From contig NZ_CP106879.1 in NCBI RefSeq assembly GCF_025677645.1, forward strand, positions 1,736,001-1,800,000: a stretch of 64,000 nt of DNA, read 5' to 3'. Under the pieces are notes generated by a model, which was not told the DNA's origin, searched no databases, and was given only the letters and a program-made list of their open reading frames with translations. The position numbers were made by a program, and so were the translations under genes. This DNA is from Curtobacterium poinsettiae (GTDB taxonomy: Bacteria > Actinomycetota > Actinomycetes > Actinomycetales > Microbacteriaceae). Shown here in pieces: positions 27,603 to 37,195 of this stretch (position 1 is its first letter; each line of letters begins with the position of its first letter).

Positions 27603-27699
27603 CGAGCAGCAGCAACGCCGCAGCAGCGGCAGCGGCCAGACCGTCACCCAGCAGCGCGCCCGCGCGGCGGTGCGACCCGGTCCAGCCCGAGGTCGCCGG

Positions 27700-27705
27700 T
27701 ACGAT
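27700..27705 (+). promoter_or_regulatory. -10 box TACGAT of the parA-scpAB operon
   Basis: Ends 6 bases before GTG 27712. The 97-base gap before it is CAG-rich but shows no gene. Confidence 0.5.
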
Positions 27706-27711
27706 GACGGG

Positions 27712-28587
27712 GTGAGCCCGAACCCGACGACCAACCCCACCGGCGCGACCACCCACGGTCCGACGGGGCGTCCCGTCCGGGACTTCCCCGTGCCCGAGGA
27801 GCTCGACAGCACCGGACCCGCCCGCATCATCGCGCTCTGCAACCAGAAGGGCGGCGTCGGCAAGACGACGACCGCCATCAACCTGGGCGCGGCGCTCGCG
27901 GAGTACGGCCGCAAGGTCCTCGCCGTCGACTTCGACCCGCAGGGTGCGCTGTCCGCGGGCCTCGGTGTCCGGACGCACGACATCCACACCGTCTACGACC
28001 TGCTGATGGGTGCCGTGAAGGACCCGAACCAGGTCATCCAGCCGACGAACACCCCCGGCCTCGACGTCATCCCGGCGAACATCGACCTGTCCGCGGCCGA
28101 GGTGCACCTGGTCAACGAGGTCGCCCGTGAGCAGATCCTGGCGAGCGTGCTGCGCAAGGTCGCGAACGACTACGACGTGATCCTGGTCGACTGCCAGCCG
28201 TCGCTCGGCCTGCTGACCGTGAACGCCCTGACCGCGGCGCACGGCGTCCTCATCCCGCTCGAGTGCGAGTTCTTCGCGCTGCGCGGTGTCGCCCTGCTCA
28301 TCGAGACGATCGACAAGGTGCGCGACCGCCTCAACCCGGCGCTCAAGCTCGACGGCATCCTGGCGACCATGTACGACTCGCGCACGCTGCACTCCCGCGA
28401 GGTCATGGAGCGGGTCGTCGACACCTTCGACGACCGCGTGCTCGACACCGTCATCGGCCGCACCGTGAAGTTCCCGGACGCCACGGTGTCCGCTCGCCCG
28501 ATCACGCAGACCGCGCCGGACCACCCTGCCGCCCACGCCTACCGGCAGCTCGCACGAGAGCTCGTCCAGCGTGGCGCCGTCGCCTGA
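27712..28587 (+). CDS. ParA/Soj-like ATPase
   Basis: 291 residues. The deviant Walker A CNQKGGVGKTT lies near residue 44. DFDPQGALSAGLGV, the LVDCQPSLGLLTVNAL Walker B, and the C-terminal helix are present. It is the chromosome-partition-type ATPase that heads scpA-scpB in actinobacteria, distinct from the oriC parA (not in this window). Its end overlaps scpA by 17 bases. Confidence 0.9.
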   Translation: MSPNPTTNPTGATTHGPTGRPVRDFPVPEELDSTGPARIIALCNQKGGVGKTTTAINLGAALAEYGRKVLAVDFDPQGALSAGLGVRTHDIHTVYDLLMGAVKDPNQVIQPTNTPGLDVIPANIDLSAAEVHLVNEVAREQILASVLRKVANDYDVILVDCQPSLGLLTVNALTAAHGVLIPLECEFFALRGVALLIETIDKVRDRLNPALKLDGILATMYDSRTLHSREVMERVVDTFDDRVLDTVIGRTVKFPDATVSARPITQTAPDHPAAHAYRQLARELVQRGAVA

Positions 28588-29374
28588 CGCGGGGTTCCGG
28601 GTCCGGCTCGCCAACTTCGACGGACCGTTCGACCTCCTGCTGTCGCTCATCACGAAGCACGAGCTCGACATCACCGAGGTGTCGCTCGGTGCCGTGACGG
28701 GGGAGTTCATCCAGTACGTCCGGCAGGCCGAGTCCGCCGACGAACTCGACGAGGCCAGCGAGTTCCTGGTCGTCGCGGCGACCCTGCTCGACCTGAAGAT
28801 CGTCGGGCTGCTGCCCCAGGGTGAGCTCGTGGACGCCGAGGACGTGGCCCTGCTCGAGGCCCGGGACCTGCTGTTCGCCCGACTCCTGCAGTACCGGGCG
28901 TTCAAGCAGGCCGCCGACTGGTTCGGGGAGCGCTGGGGCGTCGAGTCGCGCCGGCACGGCCGCAGCGTCCGGCTCGAGGAGCGGTTCCGCGCGCGGACGC
29001 CGGAGCTCGTCTGGACCCTGTCGGTGCAGGACTTCGCCGCACTGGCCGCGCTGGCCTTCGCCCCACGGGAGATCCCGACGGTCGGCCTCGACCACCTGCA
29101 CGCCCCGCTCATCAGCATCCGAGAGCAGGCCGCGATCGTCGTCTCGATCCTCCGCACCCGCGACGGTGCAGGGGTCTCGTTCCGCGAACTGGTCGCGGGC
29201 GTCGACCAGACGGGTATCGTGGTGGCTCGCTTCCTCGCGATCCTCGAGCTGTACCGGAACGCGTCGATCTCGTTCGAGCAGCTCGAGCCGCTCGGGGAGC
29301 TGACACTGCGGTGGACCGCCGAGGACTGGTCCGACGAGAGCCTCGCGAACCTGGGAGCCGACTATGACGGATGA
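28571..29374 (+). CDS. scpA: segregation and condensation protein A
   Basis: Kleisin of the SMC complex, 267 residues. Typical opening VRLANFDGPFDLLLSLITKHELDITEVSL and central SADELDEASEFLVVAATLLDLK. The C-terminal winged helix binds the SMC head. GTG 28571 lies inside the parA end; 11-base overlap with scpB. Confidence 0.93.
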   Translation: MAPSPDAGFRVRLANFDGPFDLLLSLITKHELDITEVSLGAVTGEFIQYVRQAESADELDEASEFLVVAATLLDLKIVGLLPQGELVDAEDVALLEARDLLFARLLQYRAFKQAADWFGERWGVESRRHGRSVRLEERFRARTPELVWTLSVQDFAALAALAFAPREIPTVGLDHLHAPLISIREQAAIVVSILRTRDGAGVSFRELVAGVDQTGIVVARFLAILELYRNASISFEQLEPLGELTLRWTAEDWSDESLANLGADYDG

Positions 29375-30053
29375 CGCGCACGACACGTCCAGCGCCGAAC
29401 CCGGCGGCGCCGACGAGATGGCCGACGCCCGCGCCATCGAACGCGAGATCCACGAACGCGCCGCGTCACAGGCCCACCCCGCCATCCCCATCGACCGTCA
29501 GCTCGAGGCGATCCTGATGATCGCCGACCAGCCGCAGTCACTCGTCGCCCTCGGCGCGGCCGTCGGGTCGCCCGTCCCCGCCGTCCGCCAGGCGATCGAA
29601 CGCCTGGTCGCGGACTTCGACGGCGTCGACGGCACGATCCGCCGCGGCTTCGAACTGCGCGAGGTCGGCGGCGGCTGGCGCTTCTACGTCCGCGCCGACC
29701 TGGACCCCGTGGTCGAGCAGTTCGTCGAGGCCGAGCGCCCCTCGCGGCTGTCGCAGGCCGCGCTCGAGACCCTGGCGGTCGTCGCCTACAAGCAGCCGAT
29801 CACCCGCTCGCAGATCGCTGCGATCCGCGCCGTCAACGTCGACGGCGTCGTCCGGACCCTGGTGGCACGCGGCCTCATCGAGGAGTCGTTCACCGACGCC
29901 GAGACCGGCGCCATCAACTACGTCACGTCCGACCTGCTCCTGCAGCAGCTCGGCATCAACTCGCTCGACGAGCTGCCGCTCATCTCGCCCCTCCTGGACG
30001 ACGGTGCGGACGGCTTCGAGCAGAACGAAGGGATCTCCGATGGCAGGGTTTGA
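29364..30053 (+). CDS. scpB: segregation and condensation protein B
   Basis: 229 residues. Two winged-helix domains: [16 protein letters not shown] begins the first, and [46 protein letters not shown] is the hallmark of the second. A 35-residue acidic tail and an N-terminal acidic extension are present. It overlaps rluB by 14 bases. Confidence 0.94.
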   Translation: MTDDAHDTSSAEPGGADEMADARAIEREIHERAASQAHPAIPIDRQLEAILMIADQPQSLVALGAAVGSPVPAVRQAIERLVADFDGVDGTIRRGFELREVGGGWRFYVRADLDPVVEQFVEAERPSRLSQAALETLAVVAYKQPITRSQIAAIRAVNVDGVVRTLVARGLIEESFTDAETGAINYVTSDLLLQQLGINSLDELPLISPLLDDGADGFEQNEGISDGRV

Positions 30054-32049
30054 CGACCGGGGGCGCGGCGCGCCCCGAGACCGAGACGACCGCAACGGAC
30101 GCTCGGGAGGCCCGGATCGCTCCGGCCGCCCGGCCGGCGGACGCGGCGGGGCCGGTTCCAGTGCCGGTGGCCGCTCCGGCGGGTACGGTCGCGACGACCG
30201 CGGGGGCGCACGCCCGCCGCGTGACGACGACCGTCGTGGCGGGTACCCGTCGCGCGACGACCGCGGCGGCGACCGTGGTGGGTACCGCGGGGCTTCGGCT
30301 CCGCGTGACGACCGTGGCGGGTACCGCGGGAGCTCCGCTCCCCGTGACGACCGTGGTGGGTACCGCGAGAGCTCCGCTTCCCGTGACGACCGTGGTGGGT
30401 ACCGCGGCCGCGACGACCGTGGTGGATCCGCTCCGCGCGACGACCGTGGTGGGTACCGCGGCCGGGACGACCGTGCCGGTGGTGGCGACCGCGGCGGCTA
30501 CCGCGGGAGCTCCGCTCCGCGTGACGACCGCGGCGGGTACCGGGGGAGCTCCGCTCCGCGTGACGACCGCGGCGGGTACCGGGGGAGCTCCGCTCCGCGT
30601 GACGACCGCGGCGGGTACCGGGGTCGTGACGACCGCGGGAACTCCGCTCCGCGTGACGACCGTGGTGGATACCGGGGCTCGGCTCCGCGTGACGACCGTG
30701 GTGGGTACCGGGGTCGTGACGACCGCGGGAGCTCCGCACCGCGCGACGACCGCGGTGGGTACCGCGGCCGTGACGACCGTGGGGCTTCGGCTCCGCGCGA
30801 CGACCGTGGCGGCTACCGGGGTCGCGATGACCGATCCGGTGGCGGCGACCGTGGTGGCTACCGAGGCAACTCCGCTCCGCGCGACGACCGCGGTGGGTAC
30901 CGGGGCCGTGACGACCGTGGTGCTTCGGCGCCGCGCGATGACCGTGGTGGCTACCGGGGTCGCGACGACCGCGGCGGCTCCGCTCCCCGCGGCGACCGGC
31001 GCGACGACCGCGGCCGTGACGACCGCCGCAGCCCCGACGGCCAGCAGAGCCGCGTCTGGCACAACGGCCGCCGCTACGTCGGCGGCACCACGAGCGTCCG
31101 CAACAGCGACCGCACCACGCCGAAGCCGAGCGGGCAGCGCGACGACCGGGGCAACCCGGCCGAGGGCACGCCCGAACGGCCGATCATCGAGGACTGGGAC
31201 GCGGCGGACGGAACGGCGCCTGCCGGGGCCGAGCCGGGCCTCCAGGCAGAGGGCGAGCGCCTGCAGAAGGTGATCGCCGCTGCCGGCGTGGCATCCCGCC
31301 GGGTCGCGGAGAACCTGATCGTCGAGGGCCGTGTGACGGTCAACGGCGAGGTCGTGGACGCCCTCGGGCGTCGCGTCGACCCCGAGAAGGACGCGATCAG
31401 CGTCGACGGCGTGCCCGTGCAGATCGACTCGTCACGGCGCTACATCGTGCTGAACAAGCCGACCGGCGTCGTCTCGAGCCTGCAGGACGAGCGTGGTCGC
31501 CGCGACCTGACCGAGTTCGTGGACCGCTACGAGGAGCGCCTGTTCAACGTCGGCCGTCTCGACGCCGAGACCTCCGGGCTGCTCGTCCTGACGAACGACG
31601 GCGACCTGGCACACGTGCTGGCGCACCCGTCGTTCGGCGTGCAGAAGACCTACATCGCGAAGGTCCACGGCAACGTGAACCCCGCCGTGGTGCAGCGCCT
31701 GACCGAGGGCGTCGAGCTCGAGGACGGCCCGATCAAGGCCGACAAGGTACGACTGCTCGAGTCCTCGCGGGGTGAGTCGCTCGTCGAGATCACGCTGCAC
31801 TCCGGGCGCAACCGCATCGTCCGTCGCATGCTCGAGGCGGTCGACCACCCGGTCCTCGAACTCGTCCGCCGGTCGTTCGGACCGCTGCACCTGGGCAGCC
31901 TGCCGCCGGGCAAGATGCGCGAGCTCGGCACGGTCGAGGTCGGCAAGCTGCTCAGCACCGTCCGTGACGCGAAGCCGTCCGCTCGTGACGACCGCGACGT
32001 CGCGCTCGACCAGGACGACGACGAGTACGAGGACGAGTCGGCGGACTGA
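30040..32049 (+). CDS. rluB: 23S rRNA pseudouridine synthase RluB-like, with long [15 protein letters not shown] N-terminus
   Basis: 669 residues. From about 408 the protein is an ordinary RluB/RsuA enzyme: an S4 RNA-binding domain ([20 protein letters not shown]), then the synthase domain with catalytic D508 in [13 protein letters not shown]. Residues 50-333 are repeats of RDDRGGYRG joined by SSAP or RDDRG linkers, 13 copies of RDDRGGYR counted. This charged, disordered, arginine-glycine sequence resembles eukaryotic RGG boxes. The usual actinobacterial enzyme has a shorter basic extension. ATG 30040 has a GAAGGG site. A short acidic tail closes the protein. Confidence 0.92.
   Translation: MAGFDDRGRGAPRDRDDRNGRSGGPDRSGRPAGGRGGAGSSAGGRSGGYGRDDRGGARPPRDDDRRGGYPSRDDRGGDRGGYRGASAPRDDRGGYRGSSAPRDDRGGYRESSASRDDRGGYRGRDDRGGSAPRDDRGGYRGRDDRAGGGDRGGYRGSSAPRDDRGGYRGSSAPRDDRGGYRGSSAPRDDRGGYRGRDDRGNSAPRDDRGGYRGSAPRDDRGGYRGRDDRGSSAPRDDRGGYRGRDDRGASAPRDDRGGYRGRDDRSGGGDRGGYRGNSAPRDDRGGYRGRDDRGASAPRDDRGGYRGRDDRGGSAPRGDRRDDRGRDDRRSPDGQQSRVWHNGRRYVGGTTSVRNSDRTTPKPSGQRDDRGNPAEGTPERPIIEDWDAADGTAPAGAEPGLQAEGERLQKVIAAAGVASRRVAENLIVEGRVTVNGEVVDALGRRVDPEKDAISVDGVPVQIDSSRRYIVLNKPTGVVSSLQDERGRRDLTEFVDRYEERLFNVGRLDAETSGLLVLTNDGDLAHVLAHPSFGVQKTYIAKVHGNVNPAVVQRLTEGVELEDGPIKADKVRLLESSRGESLVEITLHSGRNRIVRRMLEAVDHPVLELVRRSFGPLHLGSLPPGKMRELGTVEVGKLLSTVRDAKPSARDDRDVALDQDDDEYEDESAD
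30270..31020 (+). repeat. in-frame tandem repeat array in rluB
   Basis: Units of 39 bases (encoding [13 protein letters not shown]) and longer variants of 54 bases that insert RDDRG. Three identical 39-base units adjoin at 30,520-30,620. All units keep frame, so length variants would still make full enzyme. Confidence 0.9.
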
Positions 32050-32056
32050 CCGAACC

Positions 32057-32090
32057 CGAGGCTCGGGCATCGACCGATGCCCGAGCCTCG
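32057..32090 (+). terminator. terminator after rluB
   Basis: CGAGGCTCGGGCATCG followed closely by its reverse complement, 16-base arms with 2 bases between, giving a stem of about 15 bp. Confidence 0.8.
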
Positions 32091-32095
32091 ATCGG

Positions 32096-32101
32096 TAGGC
32101 T
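32096..32101 (+). promoter_or_regulatory. -10 box TAGGCT of tyrA
   Basis: Ends 6 bases before GTG 32108. Confidence 0.5.
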
Positions 32102-32107
32102 TGCCCG

Positions 32108-33220
32108 GTGACCGACCTGACCCCGACCGACATCGACCGCCGTCTGCGCGGCCCGGTCCGGGTCGTCGGTGCCGGCCTGCTCGGCGCCTCGATCGGCCTG
32201 GCCCTGCGCGAGAAGGGTGTGGACGTCGTCCTCGACGACGTCTCGCCAGCCACGCTGGCGCTCGCCGTGGACTACGGCGCCGGGCGTCGACCGGCTGCCG
32301 GCGACCAGCCGGAGCTCGTCGTCGTCGCGGTGCCGCCGGACGTCGTCGCGATGGTGGTCGAATGTGAGCTCGCCGCCCACCCCGACGCCGTGGTGACGGA
32401 CGTCGCCAGCGTGAAGTCCGGGCCGCTCGCCGCCCTGGTGGCGGCCGGGGCCGACGTCTCCCGCTACATCGGGTCGCACCCGATGGCCGGACGCGAGCGC
32501 AGCGGTCCGACCGCCGCACGCGCCGACCTGTTCGTCGGTCGCCCCTGGGTGATCGCCGGCCACGACGGCATCACGTACCAGCGTGCCGCGGTGGTCGAGG
32601 ACCTCGCGCTCGACGTCGGCGCGACCGTCGTGCCGATGGACCCCGAGTCGCACGACCTCGCCGTCGCGTACGTCTCGCACGCGCCGCAGCTCGTGTCGAC
32701 GCTCATGGCCTCGCGTCTGCGGGACGCCCCCGACGGGTCGCTCGGCCTGGCCGGTGGCGGCGTGCGCGACGTCACCCGGATCGCCGCGAGCGACCCGGGG
32801 CTCTGGGTGCAGATCATCGGGGCGAACGCCGGCCACATCCGGCCGGTGCTCACCGACCTGCGCGACGACCTGTCCCGCGTGATCGACGCGCTCGGTGACC
32901 CGGACGGTGCCGGATCGCCGCGCACCATCGCCGAGACGATCGCCGACGGCAACCGCGGGGTCGAACGGCTGCCGGGCAAGCACGGCACCACCAAGCGCTT
33001 CGCCCAGGTGGTCGTCCTGGTCGACGACACCCCCGGGCAGATCGCCGCACTCCTGACGTTCATCGGGGAGATCGGCATCAACCTCGAGGACATGCGCCTC
33101 GAGCACTCACCGGGCGCACAGATCGGCATCGTCGAGGTGTCGGTGCTGCCCGAGCAGGAACAGCGACTCGTCGAGGAACTCGAGGGGCGCGGATGGAGGA
33201 TCGCAGCAGCATGGGCCTGA
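32108..33220 (+). CDS. tyrA: prephenate dehydrogenase
   Basis: NAD-dependent enzyme of tyrosine synthesis, 370 residues. The dinucleotide fold is [10 protein letters not shown] near residue 20, and the substrate motif [11 protein letters not shown] begins at H124. A C-terminal ACT domain ([32 protein letters not shown]) suggests feedback control by an aromatic amino acid. It heads a tyrA-cmk-der run. Confidence 0.93.
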   Translation: MTDLTPTDIDRRLRGPVRVVGAGLLGASIGLALREKGVDVVLDDVSPATLALAVDYGAGRRPAAGDQPELVVVAVPPDVVAMVVECELAAHPDAVVTDVASVKSGPLAALVAAGADVSRYIGSHPMAGRERSGPTAARADLFVGRPWVIAGHDGITYQRAAVVEDLALDVGATVVPMDPESHDLAVAYVSHAPQLVSTLMASRLRDAPDGSLGLAGGGVRDVTRIAASDPGLWVQIIGANAGHIRPVLTDLRDDLSRVIDALGDPDGAGSPRTIAETIADGNRGVERLPGKHGTTKRFAQVVVLVDDTPGQIAALLTFIGEIGINLEDMRLEHSPGAQIGIVEVSVLPEQEQRLVEELEGRGWRIAAAWA

Positions 33221-34131
33221 ACGACGACACGAACGACTCCGGCGTGACGAGTGGACGCGCTCCGGCCGGTGGGACCGACGGGCCCGACTCGGGCCTGCCC
33301 GCGCCTGGTACCGGCGGCGCCGGCGGCCCGCTCGGTAGCCCGGGTGACGGCTCCGGCGGCGACGGCGGTCCGCTCGGCGGTCCCGCCGGCGGCCTCGGCG
33401 AACCCGGCGGGGAGCCCGGTTCGACCAGCGCCCCGATGCCGTCCGGCCTGGCCGACGGCGCCTACGTCGCGAAGTTCGTCATCGCGGTCGACGGCCCCGC
33501 CGGCAGCGGCAAGTCGAGCGTCTCCCGCGCAGCTGCCCGCGCCCTGGGCTACGGCTACCAGGACACCGGCGCCGCCTACCGCGCACTCGCGTGGCACGCC
33601 CTGCAGCAGCAGGTCGACCTCGACGACGCCGCGGCGATCCTGGCGAGCTGGGACACCTTCGACTACGCCATCGGCACCGACCCCGACGACTACTACGTCA
33701 GGGTGGGGGAGACCGACGTGACCGAGGCGATCCGCACGCCCGACGTCACCGGCGCGGTCGCCCACATCGCGAAGCTCCCGGACGTCCGGAAGCGCCTGGT
33801 CCAGCTCTTCCGGAACGTCATGCGGAAGACCGACGCCCCGGGCATCATCACCGAGGGCCGGGACATCACCACGGTCGTCGCACCCGACGCCGAGGTCCGG
33901 ATCCTGCTGACGGCCGACGAGTCCGTTAGAATGGCCCGACGCTCGGCAGAGGTCACGACCCAGTCGGCCGCCGAGACCTCCGCAGCACTCGCTCGTCGCG
34001 ATGCGGCGGACGCGAAGGTCGTCGACTTCATGAACGCCGCCGACGGCGTCACGACGCTCGACTCCACCGACCTCGACTTCGACCAGACCGTGCAGGCGGT
34101 CGTCGACCTGGCCCGCGCGGCCACGCACTGA
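33211..34131 (+). CDS. cmk: cytidylate kinase with Gly/Pro-rich N-terminal extension
   Basis: Phosphorylates CMP/dCMP. 306 residues against about 225 normally; the extra 80 residues are Gly/Pro/Ser-rich and disordered. The kinase part has P-loop GPAGSGKS at about 95-102, [10 protein letters not shown], and [20 protein letters not shown] upstream favours ATG 33211; ATG 33193 (inside tyrA) is also possible. An ATG at 33436, 13 codons before the core fold, could be the true start if the extension is not translated. Confidence 0.88.
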   Translation: MGLNDDTNDSGVTSGRAPAGGTDGPDSGLPAPGTGGAGGPLGSPGDGSGGDGGPLGGPAGGLGEPGGEPGSTSAPMPSGLADGAYVAKFVIAVDGPAGSGKSSVSRAAARALGYGYQDTGAAYRALAWHALQQQVDLDDAAAILASWDTFDYAIGTDPDDYYVRVGETDVTEAIRTPDVTGAVAHIAKLPDVRKRLVQLFRNVMRKTDAPGIITEGRDITTVVAPDAEVRILLTADESVRMARRSAEVTTQSAAETSAALARRDAADAKVVDFMNAADGVTTLDSTDLDFDQTVQAVVDLARAATH

Positions 34132-34240
34132 CGCACGACCGGACGGCCTCGGCCGCCTGGTCACCCCACGGCCGGACCCCCGGCCCCGGCCGGCAACGGC
34201 CACCGACACCGCGGCCCCGGCCGCTCGCGAGGAACCCAAG

Positions 34241-35761
34241 ATGGCTCAGCTGGACAACCCGGACAACGACGACTTCCCCCGGTACGACGACGCCCTCGGC
34301 GAGCGGCTCGCCGGACTCGACGAGGCCGAGGCCGAGCAGCGCGCGACCGCGCTCCGCGCCGGACTCGAGGAGTACGACCTCGAGGACGAAGACCTCGCCC
34401 TGCTCGAGGCCGGTCAGGTCGGCGAGGACGGCGTCCACTACCTGCCCGCCTACCCGGTGCTCGCGATCGTCGGCCGCCCCAACGTCGGCAAGTCCGCGCT
34501 CGTGAACCGCATCCTCGGTCGTCGTGAGGCCGTCGTGCAGGACGTCCCCGGCGTCACCCGCGACCGTGTCAGCTACAAGGCCGACTGGAACGACAAGCGC
34601 TTCACGCTCGTCGACACCGGCGGCTGGGAGCCCGGCGCCGAGGGCATCAACGCCTCCGTCGCCGCGCAGGCCGAGGTCGCCATCGACCTCGCCGACGCCG
34701 TGCTGTTCGTCGTGGACGTCACGGTCGGGATCACCGCCACCGACGAGCACGTCGTCAAGATGCTCCGCGGCACCGACCGCCCCGTCATCGTCGTCGCGAA
34801 CAAGGCCGACGACGAGCGCCGTGAACTCGACGCCTACGAACTCTGGAACCTGGGGCTCGGCGAGCCGCACCCGGTGTCGGCCCTGCACGGCCGTGGCGTC
34901 GCGGACCTGCTCGACCTGATCATCAAGACGCTGCCCGACACCTCGGCCGTCGCCAAGCAGGAGGTCGGCGGCCCCCGCCGCGTCGCCATCCTCGGCCGCC
35001 CGAACGTCGGCAAGAGCTCACTGCTCAACAAGGCCGCCGGTGAAGAGCGGGTCGTCGTGAACGACATCGCCGGCACCACCCGCGACCCGGTGGACGAGCA
35101 GATCGAGCTCGGCGGCAAGGTGTGGCGCTTCGTCGACACCGCCGGCATCCGGAAGCGCGTGCACATGCAGCAGGGCGCCGACTTCTACGCCTCGCTCCGC
35201 ACCACGGCCGCGCTCGAGAAGGCCGAGGTCGCCGTCGTCGTCCTCGACGTCACCGAGCCGGTGTCCGTGCAGGACCTCCGCATCATCGACCTCGTCCTCG
35301 AGTCCGGCCGTGCCCTCGTGCTGGCTTACAACAAGTGGGACCTGCTCGACGACGAGCGACGCCGGTACCTGGAGCGCGAGATCGAGCAGGACCTGGCGCA
35401 CGTCGCCTGGGCCCCGCGCGTGAACATCTCGGCCCGTACCGGCCGCCACCTCGAGAAGCTCGTGCCGGCGCTCGAGACGGCACTCGAGTCGTGGGACACC
35501 CGCATCCCGACCGGCAAGGTCAACGCCTTCATCGCCGAGCTCGTGCAGGAACACCCCCACCCCGTGCGCGGCGGCAAGCAGCCTCGCATCCTGTTCGGGA
35601 CCCAGGCGTCGAGCCAGCCGCCGACCTTCGTGCTCTTCACGTCGGCGTTCCTCGACCCGCAGTACCGACGCTTCATCACGCGTCGTCTCCGCGAGGTCTG
35701 GGGCTTCTCCGGCACGCCGATCAACGTCAACATGCGGGTGCGCGAGCGCCGGAAGCGCTGA
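34241..35761 (+). CDS. der: ribosome biogenesis GTPase Der (EngA)
   Basis: 506 residues with two tandem G domains: GRPNVGKS at 78-85 and again at 252-259. Matching DTGGWEP and DTAGIRKRV switch segments and a C-terminal KH-like domain acting in 50S assembly are present. An acidic 65-residue N-terminal extension is typical of actinobacterial Der. GAGGA precedes the ATG. The 109-base gap before it is GC-rich and holds no gene. Confidence 0.96.
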   Translation: MAQLDNPDNDDFPRYDDALGERLAGLDEAEAEQRATALRAGLEEYDLEDEDLALLEAGQVGEDGVHYLPAYPVLAIVGRPNVGKSALVNRILGRREAVVQDVPGVTRDRVSYKADWNDKRFTLVDTGGWEPGAEGINASVAAQAEVAIDLADAVLFVVDVTVGITATDEHVVKMLRGTDRPVIVVANKADDERRELDAYELWNLGLGEPHPVSALHGRGVADLLDLIIKTLPDTSAVAKQEVGGPRRVAILGRPNVGKSSLLNKAAGEERVVVNDIAGTTRDPVDEQIELGGKVWRFVDTAGIRKRVHMQQGADFYASLRTTAALEKAEVAVVVLDVTEPVSVQDLRIIDLVLESGRALVLAYNKWDLLDDERRRYLEREIEQDLAHVAWAPRVNISARTGRHLEKLVPALETALESWDTRIPTGKVNAFIAELVQEHPHPVRGGKQPRILFGTQASSQPPTFVLFTSAFLDPQYRRFITRRLREVWGFSGTPINVNMRVRERRKR

Positions 35762-35775
35762 GCCCACCCCCGTCA

Positions 35776-35813
35776 CGCAGAACGCGCCCCGATCCGTCGG
35801 GGCGCGTTCTGCG
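35776..35813 (+). terminator. terminator after der
   Basis: Perfect 17-bp stem beginning CGCAGAACGCGCCCCGA around a TCCG loop. Confidence 0.85.
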
Positions 35814-35850
35814 TCCGGGGGCCCGGTCATCGCTGGTCGGCGTTCGGCCT

Positions 35851-35859
35851 GGAGGCCCG
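35851..35859. repeat. GGAGGCCCG intergenic motif
   Basis: Single arm of the palindrome core between the der terminator and the next gene. Confidence 0.3.
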
Positions 35860-35884
35860 CGGGCGGTCCGGCGCGCCGGTGCGG

Positions 35885-35890
35885 CATCAT
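35885..35890 (+). promoter_or_regulatory. -10 box CATCAT
   Basis: CATCAT, a C-first variant, ends 6 bases before GTG 35897. Confidence 0.35.
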
Positions 35891-35896
35891 GGGGAC

Positions 35897-36523
35897 GTGC
35901 GTACCAGGCCGTGGGCAGCGGACCGACGTCGGTCCGCCCTGGTGGGCGTCGTCGTCGGTGTGGTCGTCGTGGGCTCGGTGTCCCTGCGGACGATCGCGCA
36001 CGCACCGGACGACGGCGACTCGGTCACCCGTGCCGACCCCGTGCCCTCCGAGCCGGCGCGGTCGCCCGACGTCCGACTGCCGCCGTCCAACGGCCTCGAG
36101 GAACCGATCGAGCCCCAACCCGTCCGTCCGGTCGACGGTTCGCCCATCGATCCGTGGTGGCGCCGCGTCCCACCGGTCTCCGGCGACATCGTCGGCATCG
36201 GGGCCGCGGCCTCCGGGCACGTCCGGATCGCCGGGAACACGGGCGACGAGACCCTCGCTGTGGAGATCGACCACCTGGAGACCGGCGGGGACGGCCCGGT
36301 CGACGTCGTACTGTCCGCGGGGACGGTGCGCGGCGGCGCGAAGCCGGTGTGGACGCCCGCCGGCGAGTCCTACGACCTGTTCCAGGCCGCCGGGGTCGAA
36401 CAGGGGCTGACCGTCGTGCTCGGCGAACCGTGGTCACTGCCCGACGAGGTCCGGTCCCTGGTCCTGCTCGACGCCGACACCGGCACCGTGCTGGGTGGCG
36501 CGGCACTCGTCCCGTCGGACTGA
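35897..36523 (+). CDS. membrane-anchored hypothetical protein
   Basis: 208 residues, no recognised family. Basic start, one membrane segment at about 14-31 (ALVGVVVGVVVVGSV), a Pro-rich stretch, then an extracytoplasmic beta-rich domain with no cysteine pair. The segment VPPVSGDIVGIGAAASGHVRIAGNTGDETLAVEIDHLE is perhaps Ig-like. It may be secreted if the segment is cleaved, but no clear signal-peptidase site is visible. Confidence 0.65.
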   Translation: MRTRPWAADRRRSALVGVVVGVVVVGSVSLRTIAHAPDDGDSVTRADPVPSEPARSPDVRLPPSNGLEEPIEPQPVRPVDGSPIDPWWRRVPPVSGDIVGIGAAASGHVRIAGNTGDETLAVEIDHLETGGDGPVDVVLSAGTVRGGAKPVWTPAGESYDLFQAAGVEQGLTVVLGEPWSLPDEVRSLVLLDADTGTVLGGAALVPSD

Positions 36524-36569
36524 GCCGTCCCCGCCCGGGGCCACGTCCGCTGCCGGCCTCGGGATGGGG

Positions 36570-36575
36570 CACGAT
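36570..36575 (+). promoter_or_regulatory. -10 box CACGAT
   Basis: CACGAT ends 6 bases before GTG 36582; C-first variant of the leaderless box. Confidence 0.35.
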
Positions 36576-36581
36576 GTACTG

Positions 36582-37103
36582 GTGACGCAGCAGAACGACG
36601 GACTCGGTGTGCTCGCCGACCGCGTGTGGTGCCGCCTGCGGCTCGACCGGTTGGCCGGAGGTCGGCAGTCCGGGTACGTGATCCGCGAGGACATGCTCGA
36701 ACACCCTGACACGGTGCGCTCGTTCCGGTGGATCCGGTGGCTGCTCGTCGCGGAGACCGTCGTCGGCCTCACCGCCATCGTGGTCGCCGTGCTGCTGACC
36801 AACGCGGGGGAGTCCCTGTCGTGGGCGGTGTGGTTCCGGTCCACCGTGGTGCTGCTCATCACCCTGACGCTCTACGTGTTCGCCTGGCGGGCACAGCTCG
36901 GGTACTACTGGGCGTACCAGCGGCTGCGGTTGTTCAGCCGGATCTTCCCGATCGTGACGCTGATCGTCGCGGCGATCCCCGGTCTCTACCCGTTCTGGAT
37001 GGTCATCGAGCAGATCCTGTTCTCGGTGCTCATGGTCGGGATCGGCGACGTGCTGACGAGCGACCACATGCGGACCACGTTCCCGAAGCCCGCGCGGCGG
37101 TAG
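36582..37103 (+). CDS. four-TM membrane protein, unknown function
   Basis: 173 residues with hydrophobic segments near 50-72, 84-106, 121-140 and 143-162, joined by basic loops. No family recognised. It converges with recQ across a palindrome. Confidence 0.65.
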   Translation: MTQQNDGLGVLADRVWCRLRLDRLAGGRQSGYVIREDMLEHPDTVRSFRWIRWLLVAETVVGLTAIVVAVLLTNAGESLSWAVWFRSTVVLLITLTLYVFAWRAQLGYYWAYQRLRLFSRIFPIVTLIVAAIPGLYPFWMVIEQILFSVLMVGIGDVLTSDHMRTTFPKPARR

Positions 37104-37125
37104 CGCTCGCGCGGTCGGCCCGGGT

Positions 37126-37167
37126 CTGCGACAACCCACGCGTCGATCGACACGTGGACTGTCGCAG
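37126..37167. terminator. 42-bp palindrome in the convergent gap before recQ
   Basis: CTGCGACA at 37126 pairs with TGTCGCAG at the end, and CCACG with CGTGG inside. Placed between two convergent stops, so a bidirectional terminator or a REP-type element. Confidence 0.55.
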
Positions 37168-37195
37168 GAGTGGTGCGAGGTCGATGCGACCCGGC

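Noticed and set aside
30270-31020. CRISPR array suspected from the regular repeats
   Set aside because: Repeats are in frame, adjoining and variable, with no unique spacers and no cas genes.
29980-31062. Minus-strand ORFs of 273 and 360 codons over the rluB repeats
   Set aside because: They are periodic by-products of the in-frame DNA repeat; the plus frame leads into a real enzyme.
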